Positions 47,246-55,559 of a stretch of 64,000 nt of DNA are shown piece after piece. Position 1 is the first letter of the stretch. The number at the start of each line of letters is the position of its first letter. Origin of the DNA: Actinotalea sp. Marseille-Q4924 (lineage in GTDB: Bacteria > Actinomycetota > Actinomycetes > Actinomycetales > Cellulomonadaceae); contig NZ_CAKAKB010000003.1 in NCBI RefSeq assembly GCF_916618755.1, positions 310,001 through 374,000 of the forward strand, in the 5' to 3' direction. Made by a program: the position numbers and the translations under genes. The notes beneath the pieces are model-generated. The model was not told the DNA's origin and ran no database searches. It was given only the letters and a program-made list of their open reading frames with translations.

Positions 47246-48041
47246 AGCGGCCCGTCTGGCAGGTGGGGCAGTAGAAGATCGGCCGCTCCATCGGAGGTCG
47301 GCGGGCCACCCCACGGACGACGGGCGTGCCGCACCGCAGGCACGGCCGTCCCGCGCGGTCGTGCACCCATGACGTGAGGCCACGCGGGCCGTCGCCCGTG
47401 GCCGTCGGCGTCGGCGCTGCCACGCTCCGTTCCATGAGCCGACGCGCGGTCATGAGCAGCGTCGGGACGTCGGTCACCTCGGCGGCCGGCGTCCACGGCC
47501 ACAGCCGCCGCGCGTAGAGGGACTCCGCCGCGTACAGCGTGCCGATCCCCGCGCAGACCCTCTGGTCCAGCAGCACCTCGGCGATGGGGACGTCGCCGCG
47601 CTCGCTCACCCGGCGCAGGGCCTCCGCCAGCCCGAGCTGCGGGAAGTCGTCGGCGAGCACGTCCGGGCCGAGGTGGCCGATGAGCGTGTGCTCGTCGTCG
47701 GTGCGGACGACGTCCAGCATGCCCAGGCGGTGCCCGACCGCCGTCCACTGCGCCGTCCCCAGCACCGCGCGGACCCAGGGGCTCCGCGCGCGCGCCTCGC
47801 TCGTGCCCGTCCGGACGAGGCGCCAGGAGCCCTCCATGCGCAGATGCGTGTGGAGGCTCCGACCGTCGTCGAACCGCGTGAACAGGTGCTTGCCGTACGG
47901 GACGGTGCGCACCACGGTCGCCCCCACGAGGTCGACCCCGGCCGCCGAGGGCCACCGCAGCTCGGCACGCACCAGCTGCTGACCGGCGAGCGCTGCGTCC
48001 AGCGACCGCGCCGCACGCCGGAGGATGTCACCCTCGGGCAC
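47244..48041 (-). CDS. nei2: Endonuclease VIII-like DNA glycosylase (Nei2)
   Basis: A 265-residue Nei with N-terminal PEGDILRRAARSLDAAL (catalytic Pro2, Glu3), HTHLRMEGSWRL, the H2TH region VLLDQRVCAGIGTLYAAESLYARRLWPW and a C-terminal CLRC...CPTCQ zinc finger. It removes oxidised pyrimidines. The GTG start is fixed by the terminal proline. It is 3 bp after lhr on the same strand, and the lhr-nei2 pairing is conserved in Actinobacteria. Confidence 0.93.
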   Translation of the reverse strand: MPEGDILRRAARSLDAALAGQQLVRAELRWPSAAGVDLVGATVVRTVPYGKHLFTRFDDGRSLHTHLRMEGSWRLVRTGTSEARARSPWVRAVLGTAQWTAVGHRLGMLDVVRTDDEHTLIGHLGPDVLADDFPQLGLAEALRRVSERGDVPIAEVLLDQRVCAGIGTLYAAESLYARRLWPWTPAAEVTDVPTLLMTARRLMERSVAAPTPTATGDGPRGLTSWVHDRAGRPCLRCGTPVVRGVARRPPMERPIFYCPTCQTGR

Positions 48042-48044
48042 GGC

Positions 48045-51000
48045 TCACCGTCCGTCGCGGAGCCGCAGACCCCGGGGCGTCGCGGCGAAACCGGCTGTGG
48101 TCAGGGCGGTGGCGACCGGGCCGTCGAGGGTCGTCCGGTCCAGGACGTCGGCCCCGTCGATCCGCTGGAGCGTGAGTCGGCCGAGCCTGCCGGCCCGCGA
48201 CGTCGTCGCGAGTGCCCCCGCCGCGGCGGCGAGAGGAGCGGTGTCCCGTGTGAAGGAGAGCACCGTGCGTCCACCTCGCTCGAGGTACAGCACGAGCGCG
48301 CCGCCCACCAGGACGACGACGGCGCCCGGCTTGCGTCCTGGTCGGTGCGCGCCGGGCCGCCGCACCCCCTCAGACGCACCGTCCTCGGCGGAGGCCGCAC
48401 GGGCCGCCGTCGACGGCCCGTGCTGCTCCGGAGCGCTGTCGACCGGCGCCGGTGCGGAGGGCCACGCGAGCGCCGCACCGTACGGGTTCGCGGGATCCGT
48501 GGCTGCGAGGACGACGGTCGGCAGGTCCGACCGGGTCACGGACGTGCCGCGTCGGCTCGCCGGGTCGGGGGCGAGGTCAGCCGGTGCGTCGGCGAGCTCG
48601 TCGACGGCGTCCCGCGCGTCCTCGCGCAGCTCGTCCACCGCCCCCGGCAGGGCGAACTGGGACCCGCCGAGGTGCTCGACGAAGTAGCCGCGGCGGACCT
48701 TGCCGGCCTCCTCCAGACCGCTGAGCACCCGGTACACCGCGGTGAAGCGCCCGCCGATGCCCTCGGAGCCAGCGACCGCGCGCGTGAGCACGCCGTGCCG
48801 GTCGAGCAGCTGGACGGCGAGCGCGTGGCTGCGGACCGTCACGTCGGGTTCTCGTTCGGGCAGGAGCGACCACCGCCCTGGCGCGTCGGACGCTGCGGCC
48901 GGTCGCCCCGGTCGCAGGGCGATGCCACCGAGCGCACGCCCCGTGAGTGCTCGGCCACGCGGAGCCTGACGGCGGACCCGGTGCGCGGTCCCGCCCGACC
49001 CCGCCGCGAGCCGCGCGCGCAGCACCGCGAAGCCGTCGTTGGTGACCCAGCCCGCCCAGACGAGGTCCCACAGGGCCTCGGTCACCTCCGCCGTCGAGAC
49101 CGAAGGCGCGGGAGGCGTCCCGGTGACGGGCGGCACGGGGACCTCCGGGGCCGCCCCGTCGGACCGCGCCCGGGTGCGGGCGGCAGGCTCCGCCGGTGGC
49201 GCGCCGGCGGCGTCCGCCACCAGCAGGGTCCGCACCCTGTCCACGAGACCGCTGAGGAAGAACGCCCCGCCGCCCGCGAGGGCCTGGACGAGCGCCGTGT
49301 GCACCGGACCTGCCAGGTGCGTCCCCGCCTCGCGCTCGGCGGGCGGCGCGAGGGTGAGGTCGGAGGTCCCGGCCGGGTGCAGGCTCACGAGACCGTCGCG
49401 GCCCGCGAGTGCGCCGTGCCCGGCCCAGAGCACCTCGCCGGAGGAGGTGAGCTCGTCGAGCATCGAGGGCGCGTAGTCCGTGATCCGCGCGGGGAGCACG
49501 AGGGTCTCCAGCGCGGACGCCGGCACGGCCGCCCCGGCGAGCTGCTCGACGACACGCGCCAACCCGTCGACCCCCCGCAGGGTGGTGCGGGGTCGGCGGG
49601 AGCGTGCGGCGGGGGAGGCGTCGGCGCGGTCCGGCGCGGCGTCGTCGTCGAGGGCTCGGCCGTCGTCCCCGCCGACCGTGGCGGGACCGACCCTGGCGGG
49701 TCCGGACGTGTGCTCGACCACGCCCTGCCACCGCGGCAGGAACACGCCCAGCCCCGGCTGGGCGACGGGCTCGACCTCGGCCCGCAGCGCGGCGAGCGAC
49801 CGCCGCCGCAGGACGCGCAGCACGTCGAGGTCGCACCAGTCCTCTCCCGTCCCGCCGAGCGCCTCCGGCCGGAGCCGGCCGAAGGCCAGGACGCGCTGGG
49901 TCTCGAGCCGGCGCAGGACCTCCGTGACCACGCCGGTCCCCACGCCGAACCGTTCGGCCACGCGCGCCGCGGTGAAGGGACCGTGCGTGCGGGCGTGCCG
50001 GCGCAGCAGGTCCCCGAGCGGGTCCGGGACCAGCTCGGTGAAGACCTCCGGCACGCCGACGGGCAGGGCGACCCCGAGGGCGTCGCGGAGGCGCCCGGCG
50101 TCCTCGACGGCCGCCCACCACTCGCGGTCGCCGTGGCGCAGGTGCAGGACACGCCGGGACGTCACGAGCTCGGTCAGCCACGCGTCGACGTCGGCGTGGC
50201 GGTCCTCGCGGACGCGCTCGAGGACCTCGGTGGGGGTGAGCGGCCCGTGGCGGCGCACGACGTCGGCCAGGCCCTCGAGGTCCCGCGCGCGCCGGTCCGG
50301 CGCGGTGCCGGACAGCTCGGCCTCCGTGCGCACGACCGCCTCGGGGTCGAGCAGGTCCGCGAGCTGGGCGGCGCCGCCCTGGCCCAGGAGCTCGGCGAGG
50401 AGCGTGGGGTCGAGCGTCAGCGCCGCTGCCCGCCGCTCGGCCAGGGGCGCGTCGCCGTCGTAGAGGAACTGGGCGGTGTACCCGAACAGGAGGGACTGGG
50501 CGAACGGGGACGGGCTGGGGGTCGTGACCTCCACGACGCGCACCTGGCGTTGCCGGACCTGCAGCATGAGGTCGGTCAGCGCCGCCACGTCGAAGTCGTC
50601 CTGGAGGCACTCACGCGCCGCCTCGAGCAGCACGGGGAAGTCGGGGTACCGGGACGCGACGGAGAGCAGCTGCGCCGCGCGCTGCCGCTGCTGCCACAGC
50701 GGCTGGCGCCGGTCCGGCCGTCGACGGGGCAGCAGGAGTGACCGTGCGGCGGCCTCCCGGAACCGCGCCGCGAAGAGCGCGGAGGACCCGAGCTCGGCAC
50801 GGACGGCCTCCGCGACCTCCTCGGGCTCGACGACGAGGTCGGTGAGGTCGACCTCCGGCCCGTCGCCCTCCTCCACCCAGCGCCCCGCCGCGACGTCCCA
50901 GGTGCCGCTGCTGGTGACGTCCGGCAGGCGCAGGACGATCCCGTCGTCGGAGTGCAGCGCAGCGGCGTCCAGTCCGTACCGGTCGCGCAGGCGGGCGGCG

Positions 51001-53279
51001 ATCACCAGGGCCCACGGCGCGTGGACACGGGCGCCGTAGGGGGAGTGGACGACGACGCGCCAGTCGCCGATCTCGTCGCGGAACCGCTCGACCACGATCG
51101 TGCGGTCGTCCGGCAGCCGCCCGGTCGCGGCGCGCTGCTCCTCCAGGTAAGCCAGGAGGTTGTCGGTCGCCCAGTCGTCGAGCCCACCGGCGCGCACACG
51201 CCGCCGCGACTCCGCCGGGTCCGCCGCGGCCAGCTCCCGCACCCACCCGCCGAGTGCCCGGCCCAGCTCCGCCGGGCGGCCGGGGGAGTCGCCCTTCCAG
51301 AACGGCAGCCGGCCCGGGACCCCGGGCGCGGGGGAGACGAGCACGCGGTCGGGGGTGATGTCCTCGATCCGCCACGTGCTGGAGCCGAGGGTGAACGTGT
51401 CACCGACGCGGGACTCGTAGACCATCTCCTCGTCGAGCTCACCGACCCGCTTGCCCCCCCGCTGGGCACCGGGGCCGGCGCCGTCACCCTCCCCGCCGGT
51501 CAGCAGGAACACGCCGTACAGCCCCCGGTCGGGGATCGTGCCACCGCTCGTCGCGGCCAGGCGCAGGGCACCCGGACGCCCGGTCAGCACACCGGTGCTG
51601 CGGTCCCACACCAGCCGCGGACGAAGCTCCGCGAAGTCCTCGGACGGGTACCGGCCCGCGAGCATGTCGAGGACGGCACGCAGCGTCCCCTCGCCCAGCT
51701 CGGCGAACGGAGCGGCGCGGCGCACGACGGCGGCGAGGTCGTCCACCGTCCACTCGTCCACGGCGACCATCGCCACGACCTGCTGGGCGAGGACGTCCAG
51801 CGGGTTCTGCGGCACCGCGAGGGACTCGATCTGCCCGTCCCGCATGCGCTGGGCGATGACCGCCCCGGGGACCAGGTCCCCGCGGAACGTCGGGAAGAGC
51901 ACGCCGCGCGACACGGCGCCCACCTGGTGGCCGGCGCGGCCGATCCGCTGCAGGCCGGACGCCACCGACGGTGGCGAGCCGACCTGGACGACGAGGTCGA
52001 CGGCGCCCATGTCGATGCCCAGCTCCAGGGACGACGTGGCGACCACGGCCGGCAGGCGCCCGGCCTTGAGGTCCGACTCCGTCCGCGTCCGCTCCGTCCG
52101 GCTCATCGACCCGTGGTGGGCGCGCGCGAGGACGGAGGTGGGGTCGCCGGTGTCGATCCCCGCGGCGGCGCCGGACTGCGCCTGGACCTGGGCGGGCTGG
52201 AGCGTGCCGGGGTCCGGGACGTCCTCGCCCTGGCGCTCCGCCCACACCTCGTTCATCCGAGCCGTGAGCCTCTCGGCGCCGCGGCGGGAGTTCGTGAAGA
52301 CAAGGGTCGAGCGGTGCGCGGCGACGAGGTCGACGACGCGCTCCTCGACGTGCGGCCAGATCGACGGCCGCGGCGGGGCGCCGGCCGCGGAGCCCGTGAG
52401 GTCCTGGGTGGGCTCCGGCACCCCCCGTCCTCGGCCCGGCCCCCGTGCCGACGACGGCGAGGGGCTCCCGGCCGACGCGAGGTCGGCCAGGTCGGGCACC
52501 GGGACGACCACCTCGACCTCGACACGCTTGGTCGACGGTGGCTGCACCACGGTGACCGTCCGGCCCCCGTCGGCCGTGGGCCGCGTTCCTGACAGGAAGC
52601 GGCTCACCGCGTCGACCGGTCGCACGGTCGCCGACAGGCCGACGCGCTGCGCCGGGCCGCCGTGCCGCTCCAGGAGCGCGTCGAGGCGCTCGAGGCTGAC
52701 CGCGAGATGCGCGCCGCGCTTCGTGCCGGCGACCGCGTGGATCTCGTCGAGGATGACCGTGCGGACGCCGGCGAGCCCCGCTCGGGCCGCGGACGTCAGG
52801 ACGAGGAAGAGCGACTCGGGCGTCGTGATGAGGATGTCCGGGGGGCGGGTCGCGAAGGACCGACGCTCGGACTGCGGCGTGTCCCCGGTGCGGACGCCGA
52901 CCTCCACGTCCGCGACCACCAAGCCGGCACGGGCCGCGGCCTGCCGGATGCCCACCAGGGGCGACCGGAGGTTCCGCTCGACGTCCGCGGCGAGCGCCTT
53001 GAGCGGGGAGACGTACAGCACGCGGCACCGCTGCGCGGGGTCGGGCACGGGCTCCGTCATGAGCCGGTCGAGCGCCCACAGGAAGGCGGCGAGCGTCTTC
53101 CCCGAGCCGGTCGGGGCGACGACGAGCGCGTGGTCGCCCCGACGGACGGCCGACCACGCGCCGGCCTGCGCGGCGGTGGGAGCAGGGAAGGCGCCGGAGA
53201 ACCAGTCACGTGTCGCGGCCGAGAACCCGGTGAGCGCCTCACGGGGGTCGCCCTCGTCGGGGCGCGTGGGGGCGGTCAC
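48045..53279 (-). CDS. lhr: Lhr-type ATP-dependent DNA helicase
   Basis: A 1744-residue SF2 helicase of the full-length Lhr family. The Lhr-Core (about 1-900) has Walker A APTGSGKT (55-62), DEIH (178-181), the motif VATSSLELGIDMGAVDLVVQVGSPPSVASGLQRIGRAGHQVG, a winged helix and DUF1998-like region. A long C-terminal domain (about 900-1744) follows, with winged-helix modules (VLRRLETQRVLAFGRLRPEALGG). It translocates 3'-5' and unwinds RNA:DNA hybrids; in mycobacteria it is induced by DNA damage. The GTG start is 6 nt after CACAAT. Several Ser/Pro/Gly-rich loops (about 285-320) are insertions. Confidence 0.94.
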   Translation of the reverse strand: MTAPTRPDEGDPREALTGFSAATRDWFSGAFPAPTAAQAGAWSAVRRGDHALVVAPTGSGKTLAAFLWALDRLMTEPVPDPAQRCRVLYVSPLKALAADVERNLRSPLVGIRQAAARAGLVVADVEVGVRTGDTPQSERRSFATRPPDILITTPESLFLVLTSAARAGLAGVRTVILDEIHAVAGTKRGAHLAVSLERLDALLERHGGPAQRVGLSATVRPVDAVSRFLSGTRPTADGGRTVTVVQPPSTKRVEVEVVVPVPDLADLASAGSPSPSSARGPGRGRGVPEPTQDLTGSAAGAPPRPSIWPHVEERVVDLVAAHRSTLVFTNSRRGAERLTARMNEVWAERQGEDVPDPGTLQPAQVQAQSGAAAGIDTGDPTSVLARAHHGSMSRTERTRTESDLKAGRLPAVVATSSLELGIDMGAVDLVVQVGSPPSVASGLQRIGRAGHQVGAVSRGVLFPTFRGDLVPGAVIAQRMRDGQIESLAVPQNPLDVLAQQVVAMVAVDEWTVDDLAAVVRRAAPFAELGEGTLRAVLDMLAGRYPSEDFAELRPRLVWDRSTGVLTGRPGALRLAATSGGTIPDRGLYGVFLLTGGEGDGAGPGAQRGGKRVGELDEEMVYESRVGDTFTLGSSTWRIEDITPDRVLVSPAPGVPGRLPFWKGDSPGRPAELGRALGGWVRELAAADPAESRRRVRAGGLDDWATDNLLAYLEEQRAATGRLPDDRTIVVERFRDEIGDWRVVVHSPYGARVHAPWALVIAARLRDRYGLDAAALHSDDGIVLRLPDVTSSGTWDVAAGRWVEEGDGPEVDLTDLVVEPEEVAEAVRAELGSSALFAARFREAAARSLLLPRRRPDRRQPLWQQRQRAAQLLSVASRYPDFPVLLEAARECLQDDFDVAALTDLMLQVRQRQVRVVEVTTPSPSPFAQSLLFGYTAQFLYDGDAPLAERRAAALTLDPTLLAELLGQGGAAQLADLLDPEAVVRTEAELSGTAPDRRARDLEGLADVVRRHGPLTPTEVLERVREDRHADVDAWLTELVTSRRVLHLRHGDREWWAAVEDAGRLRDALGVALPVGVPEVFTELVPDPLGDLLRRHARTHGPFTAARVAERFGVGTGVVTEVLRRLETQRVLAFGRLRPEALGGTGEDWCDLDVLRVLRRRSLAALRAEVEPVAQPGLGVFLPRWQGVVEHTSGPARVGPATVGGDDGRALDDDAAPDRADASPAARSRRPRTTLRGVDGLARVVEQLAGAAVPASALETLVLPARITDYAPSMLDELTSSGEVLWAGHGALAGRDGLVSLHPAGTSDLTLAPPAEREAGTHLAGPVHTALVQALAGGGAFFLSGLVDRVRTLLVADAAGAPPAEPAARTRARSDGAAPEVPVPPVTGTPPAPSVSTAEVTEALWDLVWAGWVTNDGFAVLRARLAAGSGGTAHRVRRQAPRGRALTGRALGGIALRPGRPAAASDAPGRWSLLPEREPDVTVRSHALAVQLLDRHGVLTRAVAGSEGIGGRFTAVYRVLSGLEEAGKVRRGYFVEHLGGSQFALPGAVDELREDARDAVDELADAPADLAPDPASRRGTSVTRSDLPTVVLAATDPANPYGAALAWPSAPAPVDSAPEQHGPSTAARAASAEDGASEGVRRPGAHRPGRKPGAVVVLVGGALVLYLERGGRTVLSFTRDTAPLAAAAGALATTSRAGRLGRLTLQRIDGADVLDRTTLDGPVATALTTAGFAATPRGLRLRDGR

Positions 53280-53285
53280 CCGGTC

Positions 53286-53291
53286 ATTGTG
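53286..53291 (-). promoter_or_regulatory. Leaderless -10-like element of lhr
   Basis: CACAAT on the minus strand ends 6 nt before the GTG at 53279. Confidence 0.4.
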
Positions 53292-53407
53292 TCCGCTGGG
53301 TCCGACACGGCGCTCGCGGTCGTGGTCCGGACCTGTGGGGACGCTCAGCCGACGTCGGCGGCCGGCGCCGCCTGGTGCGCGCGGGGAGCCGGGAGCTCGC
53401 CGCATGG

Positions 53408-53413
53408 CACCCT
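53408..53413 (+). promoter_or_regulatory. Possible leaderless -10 of the DUF3046 gene
   Basis: CACCCT ends 6 nt before the GTG at 53420. It fits YANNNT but is a weak box. Confidence 0.3.
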
Positions 53414-53419
53414 GGTGGC

Positions 53420-53644
53420 GTGCGCTACAGCGAGTTCAGGGAGCTGGTCACCGACGTGCTCGGTCCGATCGGCCCGACCCTCGTGCGCGACCAGGTCCTC
53501 GGTCCGCTGGGGGACCGGACCGCGCAGGAGGCCCTCGACGACGGCCTGGACCCCCGGCTCGTCTGGCGCGCCCTCTGCGACGCGATGGACGTGCCCGACG
53601 GCCTGCGGTGGGGTCACGACCGACCGCGCCGCGCCCGGGACTGA
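53420..53644 (+). CDS. DUF3046 small protein next to recA
   Basis: A 74-residue protein, MRYSEFRELVTDVLGPIGPTLVRDQVLGPLGDRTAQEALDDGLDPRLVWRALCDAMDVPDGLRWGHD, matching the short actinobacterial DUF3046 family found just upstream of recA (Rv2738c position in M. tuberculosis). It looks alpha-helical and cytoplasmic. The constant neighbourhood hints at a DNA-repair link, but no function is known. The GC-rich sequence after its stop can fold. Confidence 0.88.
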   Translation: MRYSEFRELVTDVLGPIGPTLVRDQVLGPLGDRTAQEALDDGLDPRLVWRALCDAMDVPDGLRWGHDRPRRARD

Positions 53645-53756
53645 CGGCTCCGGGCGGGCCCGGCCCGGCCCGGGCGGGGGAGCGGTGGGGCACCGGACGT
53701 GGCTGACGGTGGCCTGTGACGGTCCTCCGGCGTGTCGGCGTCGCCAGCGACGCTGT

Positions 53757-53770
53757 CGAACAGGTGTTCG
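53757..53770. promoter_or_regulatory. LexA (SOS) box in the recA promoter
   Basis: CGAACAGGTGTTCG is a perfect CGAAC-N4-GTTCG palindrome, matching the Gram-positive LexA box. It lies 2 bp upstream of the TAGCAT -10, in the spacer of the promoter, so LexA bound here would block RNA polymerase. Confidence 0.88.
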
Positions 53771-53772
53771 TC

Positions 53773-53778
53773 TAGCAT
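53773..53778 (+). promoter_or_regulatory. -10 element of recA
   Basis: TAGCAT immediately follows the SOS box. The predicted start near 53785 gives a leader of about 140 nt before the ATG. Confidence 0.6.
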
Positions 53779-53925
53779 GGTCCCCGGGGCGGTCGTCGTC
53801 GCTGTCGTCCACAGCGGGCACGGCCTCCCGGAGGTCGTGTCGGTGGCGGGACGTAGCGTCGGCGTACGACATCGGACCTGAACGACAGGGGCGGCAGACG
53901 CCCCCTGAGACCTGAGGTGGACACC

Positions 53926-54966
53926 ATGCCTGCTCCTGCAGACCGCACCAAGGCGCTGGAGGCCGCTCTCGGCCAGATCGACCGCCAGTTCGGCAAGGGC
54001 TCGATCATGCGGCTCGGCGACGAGGGCCGGGCGCCCGTCGAGGTGATCCCCACCGGGTCGATCGCCCTCGACATCGCGCTCGGCATCGGCGGCCTCCCGC
54101 GTGGCAGGGTCGTCGAGATCTACGGCCCCGAGTCCAGCGGCAAGACCACCGTCGCGCTGCACGCCGTGGCGAACGCCCAGCGTGCCGGCGGCATCGCGGC
54201 GTTCATCGACGCGGAGCACGCGCTCGACCCGGAGTACGCCAAGAAGCTCGGCGTGGACACCGACGCCCTGCTCGTGTCCCAGCCGGACACCGGTGAGCAG
54301 GCGCTGGAGATCATGGACATGCTGATCCGCTCCGGCGCGATCGACGTGGTCGTCATCGACTCTGTCGCCGCCCTGGTGCCGAAGGCGGAGATCGAGGGCG
54401 AGATGGGGGACAGCCACGTCGGTCTCCAGGCCCGGCTCATGTCCCAGGCGCTGCGGAAGATCACCGGGGCGCTCAGCGCCTCGGGCACGACGGCGATCTT
54501 CATCAACCAGCTCCGCGAGAAGATCGGAGTCTTCTTCGGGTCGCCGGAGACGACGACCGGCGGCAAGGCGCTCAAGTTCTACGCCTCCGTCCGTTTGGAC
54601 ATCCGCCGGATCGAGACGCTCAAGGAGGGCACGGAGGCGGTCGGGAACCGCACCCGCGTCAAGGTGGTCAAGAACAAGGTCGCGCCGCCGTTCAAGCAGG
54701 CGGAGTTCGACATCCTCTACGGCGTGGGCATCTCCCGGGAGGGCGGGCTCATCGACCTCGGCGTCGAGCACGGCTTCGTCCGCAAGTCCGGCGCCTGGTA
54801 CACGTACGAGGGCGACCAGCTCGGCCAGGGCAAGGAGAACGCCCGCGGGTTCCTGCGCGACAACCCCGACCTCGCCGACGAGATCGAGAAGAAGATCAAG
54901 GAGAAGCTCGGCATCGGTGCTCGCGTCGACGCGCCGGCCGACCCTGCCTCCGGGGTCGACTTCTGA
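53926..54966 (+). CDS. recA: Recombinase A
   Basis: A 346-residue RecA for homologous recombination and SOS co-protease activity. It has Walker A GPESSGKT (67-74), Walker [13 protein letters not shown], and loop 2 region [35 protein letters not shown]. The ATG has GAGGTGG 5 nt upstream; an in-frame GTG three codons earlier is part of that Shine-Dalgarno. No intein is present. An SOS box controls it, and recX follows after 65 bp. Confidence 0.97.
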   Translation: MPAPADRTKALEAALGQIDRQFGKGSIMRLGDEGRAPVEVIPTGSIALDIALGIGGLPRGRVVEIYGPESSGKTTVALHAVANAQRAGGIAAFIDAEHALDPEYAKKLGVDTDALLVSQPDTGEQALEIMDMLIRSGAIDVVVIDSVAALVPKAEIEGEMGDSHVGLQARLMSQALRKITGALSASGTTAIFINQLREKIGVFFGSPETTTGGKALKFYASVRLDIRRIETLKEGTEAVGNRTRVKVVKNKVAPPFKQAEFDILYGVGISREGGLIDLGVEHGFVRKSGAWYTYEGDQLGQGKENARGFLRDNPDLADEIEKKIKEKLGIGARVDAPADPASGVDF

Positions 54967-54990
54967 CGCGGTCACCCGAGCCGCCGGAGA

Positions 54991-55020
54991 CCGGTTCGGC
55001 GGCGCAGGACGCCGAACCGG
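54991..55020 (+). terminator. Hairpin between recA and recX
   Basis: CCGGTTCGGCG (54991-55001) is the exact complement of 55010-55020 across an 8-nt loop, ending 11 nt before the recX GTG. It could attenuate recX relative to recA, as the recA-recX hairpin does in E. coli. Confidence 0.55.
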
Positions 55021-55031
55021 ATCCCGAGTCC

Positions 55032-55535
55032 GTGGCGCGCGCGATCGTCCTGAGGCTCCTCACCGGTGCTCCACGCAGTCGGCACCAGCTCGAGCAGGCG
55101 CTGGCGAAGCGTGGCGTCGACGAGCAGGTGTCCGCGCGGGTCCTCGACCGCTTCACCGAGGTGGGGCTCGTGGACGACGCGGAGTACGCCCACATGCTCG
55201 TCCGGTCGCAGCGTGAGAGCCGTGGACTCGCTCGGCGGGCGCTCGCGCTCGAGCTGCGGCGTCGGGGCGTCGTGGGTCCGCACGCCGACGACGCCCTGGC
55301 GACCGTCGACGCGGAGGACGAGGAGGAGTCGGCCCGGGCGCTGCTGCGACGCAAGTGGCACGCCGGGCGGGACCTCGCCCCGGAGGTCCGCGCTCGCCGT
55401 GCCACGGCCATGCTTGCGCGCAAGGGGTACCCCGGTGCGCTCGCCGGGCGGCTCGTGCGGGAGATGATGGAGGAGACGCGGAGCGACGACTCCGAGGATC
55501 GTCACGATCCGTGGGATCCTGGGTCGCTCGACTAG
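55032..55535 (+). CDS. recX: RecA regulatory protein RecX
   Basis: A 167-residue RecX with three helical repeats (MARAIVLRLLTGAPRSRHQLEQALAKRGVDEQVSARVLDRFTEVGLVDDAEYAHMLVRSQRESRGLARRALALELRRRGV...). It caps RecA filaments. GTG 55032 is the only usual start codon in this frame between the recA stop and the conserved core. The tail after about 148 is acidic. Confidence 0.94.
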   Translation: MARAIVLRLLTGAPRSRHQLEQALAKRGVDEQVSARVLDRFTEVGLVDDAEYAHMLVRSQRESRGLARRALALELRRRGVVGPHADDALATVDAEDEEESARALLRRKWHAGRDLAPEVRARRATAMLARKGYPGALAGRLVREMMEETRSDDSEDRHDPWDPGSLD

Positions 55536-55559
55536 GTCACGGCGCACGGAGGAAGCTGC

